DNA of 16,773 nt from CAYHXN01 sp964373675. Lineage in GTDB: Bacteria > Patescibacteriota > Minisyncoccia > UBA6257 > WO2-44-18. The position numbers and the translations under genes are program-made. This document shows, piece after piece, positions 6,732 to 12,950 of the stretch; positions within the stretch are counted from its first letter, which is position 1; every line of letters begins with the position of its first letter. The notes beneath the pieces are model-generated. The model saw only the letters and a program-made list of their open reading frames with translations, was not told where the DNA came from and searched no databases. The stretch spans positions 1-16,773 of the forward strand of contig CAYJVO010000013.1 of assembly GCA_964373675.1 (NCBI GenBank), written 5' to 3'.

Positions 6732-6732
6732 A

Positions 6733-6831
6733 TATCAAGTGTCAGGTATCAAGTTTCAGGAAAACGAACATTATTCTTGACACATGACACGTGATACCTG
6801 ACACTTGAAACTTGATACCTAACACATGATA
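6733..6831. repeat. Family-2 repeat, copy 2; its right end contains the rplM start
   Basis: The core 6733-6797 matches 4866-4930 (62 of 65 bases). This copy has a longer right arm, CCTGACACTTGAAACTTGAT, which is the inverse of the left arm, so the element is a near-complete palindrome of about 99 bp. The rplM ATG (6826) lies in the terminal unit ACACATGATACAT. Confidence 0.85.
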
Positions 6832-7164
6832 CATACAATTGACGCAACAAATCAAAAATTAGGGAGACTCGCTTCCAAAATCGCTTTTATCTTGCAGGGC
6901 AAGACGAGTCCTAATTATGAACGTCACCTGACTGGAAAAGATAAAGTGGCGGTTAAGAATGTTTCTAGAATCGCTGTGAGCGGCAGAAAAGCGACTCAAA
7001 AGATATATTATCGCCACACTGGCTATGTAGGGCACTTGCGCAAACGCACTTATCGTCAATTTTTTGAAAAATCTCCTAAAGAAGTTCTGCGTCTGGCAGT
7101 CAAAAGAATGCTGCCTAAAAACTGGCTGATGGAAAAAAGGTTAAAAAATCTCATTATAAAGTAA
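6826..7164 (+). CDS. rplM: 50S ribosomal protein uL13
   Basis: This is a 112-aa protein, about 30 residues shorter than the common 142-aa form. The conserved parts are IDATNQKLGRLASKIAFILQ (residues 5-24), YRHTGYVGHLRKRTYRQFFE and the helix LRLAVKRMLPKNWLMEKRLK. The usual C-terminal segment after the LKRLKVY position is lost, leaving LKNLIIK. uL13 is an early 50S assembly protein. It pairs with rpsI 5 bp downstream, the universal rplM-rpsI order. The first residues are encoded by a repeat arm; the conserved IDA begins at residue 5, so the start is reasonable. Confidence 0.95.
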   Translation: MIHTIDATNQKLGRLASKIAFILQGKTSPNYERHLTGKDKVAVKNVSRIAVSGRKATQKIYYRHTGYVGHLRKRTYRQFFEKSPKEVLRLAVKRMLPKNWLMEKRLKNLIIK

Positions 7165-7169
7165 CTCCC

Positions 7170-7607
7170 ATGGTGAAGAATAAACCTAAAACCGAAGGCA
7201 AACTGAAAGACGAAAAAGACGAAAGATATATTGAGGCAGTCGGCAGTCGGAAGACCGCGGCGGCAAGAGTCAGGATTTTTAACAGAAAAGGCGCCATCAT
7301 TATTAATGACCGGACCTACTCCGACTATTTTAAACTTCCTGCTTATCAGGCGGCAGTGCGAGCGCCTCTGGAATCTTTAAGTTTAATAGATCGGATTTCT
7401 GCTACGGTTAAAGTTCGGGGCGGCGGTTTGCACGCTCAGGCCGAAGCAATCCGCAACGCTTTGGCAAAAGCTCTGGTTAAACTTAATTCCGTTTTCAAGA
7501 GTAATTTGCGCCGTGCCGGCTTTTTGACCCGCGACTCCCGCATGGTGGAACGAAAGAAATACGGTTTAAAGAAGGCGCGCCGCGCCCCCCAGTGGGCGAA
7601 ACGCTAA
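7170..7607 (+). CDS. rpsI: 30S ribosomal protein uS9
   Basis: This 145-aa protein has a charged N-terminal extension of about 18 residues before the conserved YIEAVGSRKTAAARVRIF. VKVRGGGLHAQAEAIRNALAKAL and the tail DSRMVERKKYGLKKARRAPQ with WAKR are diagnostic; the C-terminal Lys-Arg contacts P-site tRNA. It follows rplM by 5 bp and ends the ribosomal block. No Shine-Dalgarno is evident. Confidence 0.95.
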   Translation: MVKNKPKTEGKLKDEKDERYIEAVGSRKTAAARVRIFNRKGAIIINDRTYSDYFKLPAYQAAVRAPLESLSLIDRISATVKVRGGGLHAQAEAIRNALAKALVKLNSVFKSNLRRAGFLTRDSRMVERKKYGLKKARRAPQWAKR

Positions 7608-7621
7608 CAGGCACATCGCGG

Positions 7622-8038
7622 ATGAAAAAATTTCTTATCTCGCCGCAGTTTATTTGGTTTTGTATTAGCTTGATTTTTTTAGTACACGCTTTTGCGGCTC
7701 TTAATTTTTGGTATTGGAAGTTTTGGTGGCTGGATATAGTTCTTCATTTTGCCGGGGGACTGATAGCCGCCAGCGTCTTTTTTTATCTTATTAGCCGTTA
7801 TCCTCAATGGTCCAGCTTCATTAGCAATTTCGTAATTACTTTTATTTTGGTTTTGGCGTTTGTGGCTTTGATCGGCGTATTGTGGGAATTCTTTGAGTTT
7901 GGACTGGATAAAATTTCGGGGTTTAGCCGGTTTGGTCAGTCTCAGGTCAGCATTGCCGATACAATGAGCGATTTATTTATGGATCTTTTAGGGGCCGCCG
8001 TTTTTGCCTTGATCTATAAATTTTCAAAGTCCCAATAA
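7622..8038 (+). CDS. Small integral membrane protein, DUF2238/YjdF-like
   Basis: This is a 138-aa protein. ATG 7622 is chosen over an in-frame ATG at 7592 that lies inside rpsI. Four hydrophobic segments are predicted at about 11-29, 38-57, 68-88 and 117-133. Conserved-looking polar motifs sit at the membrane edges: LDIVLHFAGG (37-46), GVLWEFFEFGLD (85-96) and DTMSDLFMDLLGA (113-125). These His/Glu/Asp motifs resemble DUF2238/YjdF-type membrane proteins of unknown function. It begins 14 bp after rpsI, so it is probably co-transcribed, and its 3' end overlaps the convergent gene by 25 bp. Confidence 0.7.
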   Translation: MKKFLISPQFIWFCISLIFLVHAFAALNFWYWKFWWLDIVLHFAGGLIAASVFFYLISRYPQWSSFISNFVITFILVLAFVALIGVLWEFFEFGLDKISGFSRFGQSQVSIADTMSDLFMDLLGAAVFALIYKFSKSQ

Positions 8039-8910
8039 ACCAAATCGCCGTTATTGAGTAAAATATAAACCCGATTATTTTCAGCGTCATAGTCATAGGT
8101 TTTAACATTTTCGGAGACGGTTTGAAGATTGACGGGAGAATGAGAATCAATCTCGGCCAGCAGCAGGCGATCCGGGTCTTGGATAAATAAATGCTCGGAG
8201 GCAGTAGCAATCCTATTGCCATCCGGAGAAACAAGATTGGGGTTAGCTTCCGGGGTTGAACCTTTGAATCGTTCAAGAACCAGCTTTTTCGTGTCCAACA
8301 AGTACCAGTTTTTTTCTGTTTTAACCAGAAATTGGCTGGCATCTTTCGGGATTACCTTAGTGAGATGGCTAAAGCCCCGGAGTTTAAGCTGTTTTTCTTT
8401 AAGATAGTTAAACAGCAAGGTTAAGTTAAGCGCCGAATCAGTATTGGCGGAACTGGTTAAAAAGAAATGATTGTTTTGGTCTTGCCAGATAAGAAATCCA
8501 TTTTGAAAAGAAAAGTCAGCAATGCCGGTCCTTACCAATTGGTAAGGAAGTTTTTCGGGCAGCAGGATAATCGGTTTAGTTTCTGTCACCAAAGCGGGTT
8601 TCACTATAAGCTGTTTTTTCCAGGATTGGTATCCAATTTTAGTTATTTCCACTTCGTAATGTCTCGGAAGAAGGTTGGCGATCAGCAGCGCCTTAGAGAA
8701 CCGATCGGCATCGCTGTCTACCACTCGGCCATTTAATTTAACGGTAAACCCATCGCCGTTTAAGTTTAGCAACATGCCGCCCGTTCTTTCTATTTTTAAT
8801 GTTTGAAAGTTAAGACGCCAGCCGCTCGCGTATAAAATCACCAACGGACTAGAAGCTAGAAAGATCAAGACTAGAATCACAAAAATTATCCTTCTGATTT
8901 TCTTGGGCAT
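8014..8910 (-). CDS. Membrane-anchored PEGA-domain protein
   Basis: This is a 298-aa protein. Residues 7-28 form an uncleaved N-terminal membrane anchor preceded by basic MPKKIRR. Residues about 43-105 (GMLLNLNGDGFTVKLNGRVV ... LPRHYEVEITKIGYQSW) fit a PEGA domain, a small beta-sandwich of surface proteins. The remaining roughly 190 residues contain repeated hydrophobic strands (FLIWQDQNNHFFL, WYLLDTKKLVLERF, RVYILLNNGDLVYWDF) suggestive of beta-propeller-like blades. Such proteins are common in Parcubacteria and have no known function. It converges with the gene at 7622, and its 5' side faces the palindromic region before murA. Confidence 0.75.
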   Translation of the reverse strand: MPKKIRRIIFVILVLIFLASSPLVILYASGWRLNFQTLKIERTGGMLLNLNGDGFTVKLNGRVVDSDADRFSKALLIANLLPRHYEVEITKIGYQSWKKQLIVKPALVTETKPIILLPEKLPYQLVRTGIADFSFQNGFLIWQDQNNHFFLTSSANTDSALNLTLLFNYLKEKQLKLRGFSHLTKVIPKDASQFLVKTEKNWYLLDTKKLVLERFKGSTPEANPNLVSPDGNRIATASEHLFIQDPDRLLLAEIDSHSPVNLQTVSENVKTYDYDAENNRVYILLNNGDLVYWDFENL

Positions 8911-8946
8911 GAATCTTTGAATAAAGTAATTGTTTCTGTTAAAATC

Positions 8947-9220
8947 ATAGAACCCATCTCAATAATAACTCCCAAGCGCGATGCTAGCCAATTTTATTCA
9001 GAACAAGGCGCGAGGGCGAAGGTGTAGACTTTACTCCGAGCCCGAGCAACGAAGTTATGAATATAAATTGGTAGCATCCCGATGGGTTGTTGCTAAAATG
9101 TTATCTCGCGGCGTCGTTCCTCCTTACAGTAGAATAGTCTACAGCTGCGTCGTCACTCCTTGCGATATAAACATTTTAGCTAACAACGCGTTTAGGGATT
9201 ATTATTGAAATAGGTTCTAT
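8947..9220. repeat. Family-6: two diverged element copies in inverted orientation upstream of murA
   Basis: The 34-bp outer arms 8947-8980 and 9187-9220 are inverted repeats with about 28 matches, both starting ATAGAACC and ending CGCG. Inside, each half has its own inverted repeat: 8981-8995 with 9065-9077 (ATGCTAGCCAATTT and AAATTGGTAGCAT), and 9086-9102 with 9170-9187 (GTTGTTGCTAAAATGTT). Each half also contains a GTAGAC-centred GC-rich core (around 9026 and, inverted, around 9138). The whole looks like one unit of about 135 bp duplicated head to head. This covers nearly all of the 314-bp gap; an ORF at 8981-9208 is an artefact. Confidence 0.75.
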
Positions 9221-9224
9221 TCAA

Positions 9225-10523
9225 ATGCGATTTGTAATCAACGGAGGAAAAAAACTCGCCGGAACTATCAAATTAGCGGGAGCCAAGAATGCTGCTACCA
9301 AGATGATGATTGCCTCGCTTTTGACTGAAGAGCCCTGTGTTTTGGAGCATGTGCCGGACATTGGCGATGTTCGCATTACGATGGAGCTTTGTCGGTTGAT
9401 TGGCAGCGAAACAGAATTTAGAGATGGGATTCTGAAAATCCAAACTATTGCCATCAAAAATTCTAAAGTAACATCATTAAGCCGACGAAACCGGATTCCG
9501 ATACTGGCTTTGGGTCCGCTTTTGGCAAGAGTTGGCAAGGCGGAGATTCCTATTTTAGGAGGCGACAAGATTGGCCCGCGGCCAGTAGATATTCACATTG
9601 ACGCCCTCACCGCTATGGGAGCGCGCGTTGATGCCGGTCCGGATTATTATGTAGCCGAAGCTAAAAACGGTTTGCGCGGGGCTCCGGTAATTCATCGCTA
9701 TCCCAGCGTGGGCGCGACCGAAAATACGATTTTGGCCGCTGTCTTGGCCAAAGGCAAAACACTGATCCGTAATGCCGCCGTAGAGCCGGAAATCATGAAT
9801 CTTATAAAAATGCTCCAAAAAATGGGAGCGCTCATTGAAGTCGGCACACATCGCCAGATTATTGTTGAGGGCGTAAAGCGTCTTCGCGGTGTCAGACACA
9901 GCGTAATACCAGATCGCAACGAGGCGGTGTCGTTTGCCTGTCTTGCTGCTGCCGTTGACGGAAGGATTTTGGCGGCCGGGGCGCGCCAGGAAGACCTGAT
10001 TACTTTTTTAAATGCTTTTCGTCGAGCAGGCGGAGAGTACGAAGTACGCCCGGAAGGGATTTTGTTTCATCGGTCAGGCAACCCGCAAGCGTTTCAAATT
10101 AAAACCGAACCCCACCCCGGATTCATGACTGATTGGCAGCAGCCGTTTGCGGTTTTGCTGACTCAGGCCCAAGGCGTTTCTTTTATTCACGAAACCGTTT
10201 ATGAAGACCGTTTTGGTTATGCCAGCGACTTGAATTTAATGGGCGCCAAGATTAAAGTGTTATCACAGTGCGTCGATGAGGCCGATTGCCGTTTTGCTCA
10301 AAAAAAATTTCATCACAGTGCGGAAATAATCGGTCCGACTCCGCTTAAAGCCGCTAATCTTCAAGTCGGAGACTTGCGTTCCGGTATTGCCCATGTCATC
10401 GCGGCGTTAGTCGCTGAAGGAGAATCGGTGATTGACGGTGTTGAAGAAATTGACCGAGGGTATGAAAGGATTGATGAACGTTTGAGGGCGTTGGGGGCAG
10501 ACATTACCAGAATTCCTAATTAA
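9225..10523 (+). CDS. murA: UDP-N-acetylglucosamine 1-carboxyvinyltransferase, Asp-type
   Basis: This is a 432-aa protein of normal length. MurA transfers enolpyruvate from PEP to UDP-GlcNAc, the first committed step of peptidoglycan synthesis, in the cytoplasm. The pseudo-repeated EPSP-synthase fold is complete: LAGAKNAATKMM near the N-terminus carries the catalytic Lys21-Asn22 pair, PHPGFMTDWQQPFAVLL is the second-half active-site block, and LRSGIAHVIAALVAEG follows. The catalytic loop reads LGGDKIGPRPVDIH, so the usual Cys115 is Asp (Asp114). Asp is found in mycobacterial, chlamydial and Borrelia MurA and is known to make the enzyme insensitive to fosfomycin. The TAA stop lies in the left end of a family-3 repeat. 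Confidence 0.96.
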   Translation: MRFVINGGKKLAGTIKLAGAKNAATKMMIASLLTEEPCVLEHVPDIGDVRITMELCRLIGSETEFRDGILKIQTIAIKNSKVTSLSRRNRIPILALGPLLARVGKAEIPILGGDKIGPRPVDIHIDALTAMGARVDAGPDYYVAEAKNGLRGAPVIHRYPSVGATENTILAAVLAKGKTLIRNAAVEPEIMNLIKMLQKMGALIEVGTHRQIIVEGVKRLRGVRHSVIPDRNEAVSFACLAAAVDGRILAAGARQEDLITFLNAFRRAGGEYEVRPEGILFHRSGNPQAFQIKTEPHPGFMTDWQQPFAVLLTQAQGVSFIHETVYEDRFGYASDLNLMGAKIKVLSQCVDEADCRFAQKKFHHSAEIIGPTPLKAANLQVGDLRSGIAHVIAALVAEGESVIDGVEEIDRGYERIDERLRALGADITRIPN

Positions 10524-10619
10524 TCTAATTGATCTAATTTCTAAACAATGACCAAGATCTAATTTCTAAACATTTAGTCATTTATTTAAGTCAATTAGAA
10601 ATTAGGAATTAGAAATTTT
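10512..10619. repeat. Family-3 AT-rich inverted-repeat element, copy 1
   Basis: The left part, CCTAATTAATCTAATTGATC then TAATTTCTAAACAATG, and the right part, GTCAATTAGAAATTAGGAAT then TAGAAATTTT, are inverted relative to each other. The element at 13498-13603 shares TAATTGATCTAATTTCTAA, CAATG and the right arm. The last MurA codons and its stop are in the left end. The spacer before mreB is made entirely of this element. Confidence 0.75.
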
Positions 10620-10623
10620 CAAA

Positions 10624-11631
10624 ATGTTCACCAGAAAAATAGGCATAGATTTAGGAACCGTTAACACGATTGTTTTTGTTCCCGGTCGGGGTTTTATTGT
10701 TAACGAACCGACCATCGTGGCTTTAAGCGCGCCGGATAATACGGTTTTAGCCGTTGGCAGGGAAGCTAAAGAGATGATTGGCCGGACGCCCGAGGATATT
10801 ATTGCTTATCGTCCTTTAAAAGACGGAGTGATTGCCGATTACTATATTACCAAGGCGATGCTTAAGTATTTTATTGCTAAAGCCATCGGGTCTTTTAATT
10901 TTTTTAAGCCGGAAGTAGTGCTTTCTGTGCCAGCGGGTATTACTCCTACAGAACGGCGGGCAGTGATGAATGCCGCGCGCGAAGCCGGCGCAAAAGAAGC
11001 TTATATCGTCAAAGAGCCGATTTTGGCGGCGTTGGGGGCAGGCATCCCCATTAACGCCTATTCTGGAAACATGATTATCAACATCGGCGGCGGCACTTCC
11101 GAAGTGGCCGTTGTTTCACTTGGCGGCATTGTTTCTTGGGCGAGTTTGCGGGTGGCTGGCAATAAATTTGATCAGGCGGTAATGGACTATGCCAAAAAGA
11201 AATATTCTTTGGCAATCGGCGAGCAGATGGCCGAGCATATAAAAATTGAGATTGGCGCCGCCTTGACTACCAAAGACCGAATGGAGCTGAAAGTCCGCGG
11301 CCGGGATTTGATTAGCGGCCTGCCGAGAGACATCACGCTTAATTCTAATGAAATCGCTGAAGCGTTTAATCCTCATCTTTTGGATATTGCCGCCTCGGTG
11401 CAGAATGTTTTTAACAATACGCCTCCGGAATTAGTCGCTGACATTATGGAAAAGGGGATTATTCTTTCCGGCGGAGGCGCCCAGCTTCATTATATTGATG
11501 AATTCTTCAAGCGGATGACCGGCGTCCCCACTTATGTTGCCGAAGACCCGCTTTTTTGCGTGGCTAAAGGCGCCGGCCTGATTTTAAGCCATTTGGATAT
11601 TTACAAGAGGACGCTTTTGAATAAGAGGTAG
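10624..11631 (+). CDS. mreB: Rod-shape-determining actin homologue MreB
   Basis: This is a 335-aa protein of full length. The phosphate-1 motif is at residues 6-16 (IGIDLGTVNTI), connect-1 around 102-118 (VPAGITPTERRAVMNAA), phosphate-2 at 152-160 (INIGGGTSE) and the adenosine motif near the C-terminus (GIILSGGGAQLHYID). MreB polymerises on the inner membrane and guides lateral wall synthesis, so the cell is probably not a simple coccus. It follows murA on the same strand, consistent with a cell-wall pair. mreC and mreD are not in the window; the next stretch holds an RNA candidate instead. Confidence 0.95.
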   Translation: MFTRKIGIDLGTVNTIVFVPGRGFIVNEPTIVALSAPDNTVLAVGREAKEMIGRTPEDIIAYRPLKDGVIADYYITKAMLKYFIAKAIGSFNFFKPEVVLSVPAGITPTERRAVMNAAREAGAKEAYIVKEPILAALGAGIPINAYSGNMIINIGGGTSEVAVVSLGGIVSWASLRVAGNKFDQAVMDYAKKKYSLAIGEQMAEHIKIEIGAALTTKDRMELKVRGRDLISGLPRDITLNSNEIAEAFNPHLLDIAASVQNVFNNTPPELVADIMEKGIILSGGGAQLHYIDEFFKRMTGVPTYVAEDPLFCVAKGAGLILSHLDIYKRTLLNKR

Positions 11632-11647
11632 AGTATAAGCCAAGCCA

Positions 11648-11685
11648 ATAAAAAACCCGGGCTAGAAGTGCACATAGCCCGGGGG
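11648..11685 (-). terminator. Rho-independent terminator of the minus-strand RNA
   Basis: A 9-bp stem CCCGGGCTA/TAGCCCGGG (11656-11664 and 11675-11683) with a 10-nt loop. On the minus strand it is followed by a run of T (the A-run at 11650-11655 on plus). On the plus strand no T-run follows, so it acts mainly leftward. Confidence 0.65.
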
Positions 11686-11852
11686 TTGCCTAAAGCTCCG
11701 GTGAGTCCAAGAATCTCACTAGGAGGTGTCAGAGCGAGTCCCGAAGGACCCATTCCCCTGAAATGTTTAGGCAGCAAGGACACTGATTTCAGAGGACTTG
11801 GAAGGTCGTCCCGCCGAGGCGGGACGACCTAAGATTTGTTGAAAGAGCTGAT
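11648..11852 (-). ncRNA. Candidate structured RNA of about 200 nt, unassigned
   Basis: The mreB-holB gap of 300 bp has no plausible gene but is densely structured. On the minus strand a TATAAT box (11859-11864) would start transcription near 11851, and a strong GC hairpin with a T-run ends it near 11648. Between them are a 13-bp hairpin (11803-11830), and a three-way junction closed by GCCTAAA/TTTAGGC (11688-11694 with 11766-11772). That junction encloses a long stem (CTCC-GTGAG with CTCAC-GGAG, 696-725 of the 11 kb block) and a GTCC-CGAA-GGAC tetraloop-like hairpin. I do not recognise 6S RNA, SRP RNA, tmRNA or RNase P signatures. The size and isolated unit fit a housekeeping small RNA. Strand is inferred from the terminator. 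Confidence 0.45.
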
Positions 11853-11858
11853 AAATTT

Positions 11859-11864
11859 ATTATA
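11859..11864 (-). promoter_or_regulatory. Consensus -10 box for the minus-strand RNA
   Basis: Plus-strand ATTATA reads TATAAT on the minus strand. The best -35 (TTATGG, 19 bp away) is weak. Its position, about 200 bp from the leftward terminator with structured sequence between, is the main support. Confidence 0.35.
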
Positions 11865-11894
11865 TGGCAAAAGCAATAAGACGCCATAATGGTT

Positions 11895-11922
11895 TTGTGG
11901 ATAACTCTTAAAATGATAAAAT
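11895..11922 (+). promoter_or_regulatory. Possible promoter of holB
   Basis: TTGTGG (11895-11900), a 16-bp spacer, then TAAAAT (11917-11922). Transcription would start near 11929, about 3 nt before the holB ATG, again predicting a leaderless message. Moderate match only. Confidence 0.4.
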
Positions 11923-11931
11923 GAGATTGAT

Positions 11932-12642
11932 ATGGCGGCGTTTGAGGAACTGAAAAAATATTTTCAACGGCTGGCCGACCGGAAACAATTTGCCCACAGC
12001 TACCTTTTTTTTGGCGGCGCCGGCGATGAAAAAATCATTTTTACTGAACAATTGGCTAATTATATAGAAAATCGGCGCTGGGAAACTAATCAGAAACCAT
12101 TAATTGATTCTTTGTTTTTATCTGACCGCGGCATTGACGGCATCCGAGCGGCAATTAAATTTTTATGGCAAAAACCGTTGCGATCGGTCTACAAAACTTT
12201 AGTTGTTCCCAACGCAGCAGATTTAACCCTGGAAGCTCAAAACGCCATTTTGAAAATTGCTGAGGAGCCGCCACCCCACGCTCTTTTGATTTTGACAGTA
12301 AAAGACCGCGACATTTTATTGCCGACCCTCGTTTCTCGCTTCCAGCTGATTTATTTTAACGAGGGATTAGACTTGTCTAGGCAGGGGCAAGATCTTGGCT
12401 TGGCAAAACGTTTTTTTAACGCTCCGGCGGCCGAGAAAAAAGAAATTATCAAAGCCGTTACGGACGAGCCGTCTCAACTTGAAGATTTTATAGCAAGCTT
12501 AATTATTGAGTTAAGGCGTGATAAAATAAAAAACTGGAAAATATTAAAGGAGCTTTTGCATCGCTGGTCAATGATTAAAAGGTACAATACTAATAAAAGG
12601 TTACAGTTGGAAGTAATGACTATAGGGGACGGATCCCGTTAG
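11932..12642 (+). CDS. holB: DNA polymerase III delta-prime-like clamp-loader subunit
   Basis: This is a 236-aa protein. FAHSYLFFGGAGDEKIIF (residues 20-37) sits where AAA+ clamp-loader subunits have the Walker A loop, but it lacks the GK-S/T signature, as expected for non-hydrolysing delta-prime. VVPNAADLTLEAQNAILKIA with EEPP (91-114) corresponds to the sensor-1 region with the very typical NALLKxLEEPP motif, and LPTLVSRFQ (130-138) matches the SRC motif with the Cys changed to Phe. The C-terminal collar domain is short (about 100 residues; whole protein is about 100 shorter than E. coli HolB). Its TAG stop lies within the left terminus of the family-5 element, so the last residues (GSR) may be element-encoded. 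Confidence 0.85.
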   Translation: MAAFEELKKYFQRLADRKQFAHSYLFFGGAGDEKIIFTEQLANYIENRRWETNQKPLIDSLFLSDRGIDGIRAAIKFLWQKPLRSVYKTLVVPNAADLTLEAQNAILKIAEEPPPHALLILTVKDRDILLPTLVSRFQLIYFNEGLDLSRQGQDLGLAKRFFNAPAAEKKEIIKAVTDEPSQLEDFIASLIIELRRDKIKNWKILKELLHRWSMIKRYNTNKRLQLEVMTIGDGSR

Positions 12643-12753
12643 AGACAACTTAAAAATATTTTGCCAACCACAACAATGTATAAATTCAAAAACAGTCGGA
12701 ATCTAGTAAACAGCGGTTACGGTCGTCTAAAGACGACCCGTCTTTAACGGGAT
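12633..12753. repeat. Family-5 inverted-repeat element, copy 2
   Basis: A 121-bp element with ATCCCGTTAGAGACA (12633-12647, identical to the copy at 3552) and right end CGTCTTTAACGGGAT. It shares the subterminal hairpin, here a perfect GGTCGTCTAAAGACGACC, and the segment AGTCGGAA. The left end supplies the holB TAG stop; the right end plus G makes the ATG of the 27-codon ORF. Confidence 0.85.
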
Positions 12754-12835
12754 GGACAAAGCTTTTGCACTATTAATACTCGCGGTTTTCTTGGGGATTT
12801 TGATATATTTCTTACCGATCGTTTGCCGTTTATGA
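12752..12835 (+). CDS. Possible 27-aa single-helix membrane peptide
   Basis: ATG at 12752 to TGA at 12833-12835 encodes a 27-residue product starting MDKAFALLILAVFLGILIYF, almost all of it one hydrophobic helix. The start codon is completed by the right end of the family-5 element and the stop by the left end of the family-1 element, so it fills exactly the space between two repeats. It could be a real membrane micropeptide, the remnant of a longer gene cut at both ends, or chance. No Shine-Dalgarno is visible. I do not recognise it. Confidence 0.3.
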   Translation: MDKAFALLILAVFLGILIYFLPIVCRL

Positions 12836-12943
12836 CCGATCCGAACAATCCGAAATCCATCCGAAGACGCCGAATACAATCTGAAACGTTATTTGGATTC
12901 CTTTCGTTAGCTTCGGATAAATTCGTAGATTCGGATCGGCCAT
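12832..12943. repeat. Family-1 inverted-repeat element, short copy upstream of frr
   Basis: 112 bp bounded by ATGACCGATCCGAAC (12832-12846) and GGATCGGCCAT (12933-12943), one base from perfect inversion. The interior shows ATCCGAA on the left and TTCGGAT on the right, with CTTCGGATAAATTCGTAGAT also present at 1645-1728. The left 15 bases are identical to the left end of the insertion in rseP. Confidence 0.85.
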
Positions 12944-12950
12944 ACACCTT

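Noticed and set aside
7592..7621. Upstream ATG for the DUF2238-like gene
   Set aside because: It lies within the end of rpsI in another frame; ATG 7622 gives a standard short N-terminus before the first membrane helix.
8981..9208. 75-aa plus-strand ORF upstream of murA
   Set aside because: It consists entirely of the inverted family-6 repeat arms and cores; the composition is not protein-like and there is no ribosome site.
11648..11852. SRP RNA, 6S RNA, tmRNA or RNase P RNA in the mreB-holB gap
   Set aside because: None of the conserved sequence blocks of these RNAs that I know could be found on either strand, so the RNA is left unassigned.
12744..12947. 67-aa minus-strand ORF before frr
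   Set aside because: It is a shadow reading of the family-1 repeat and the holB-side element, with no independent support.
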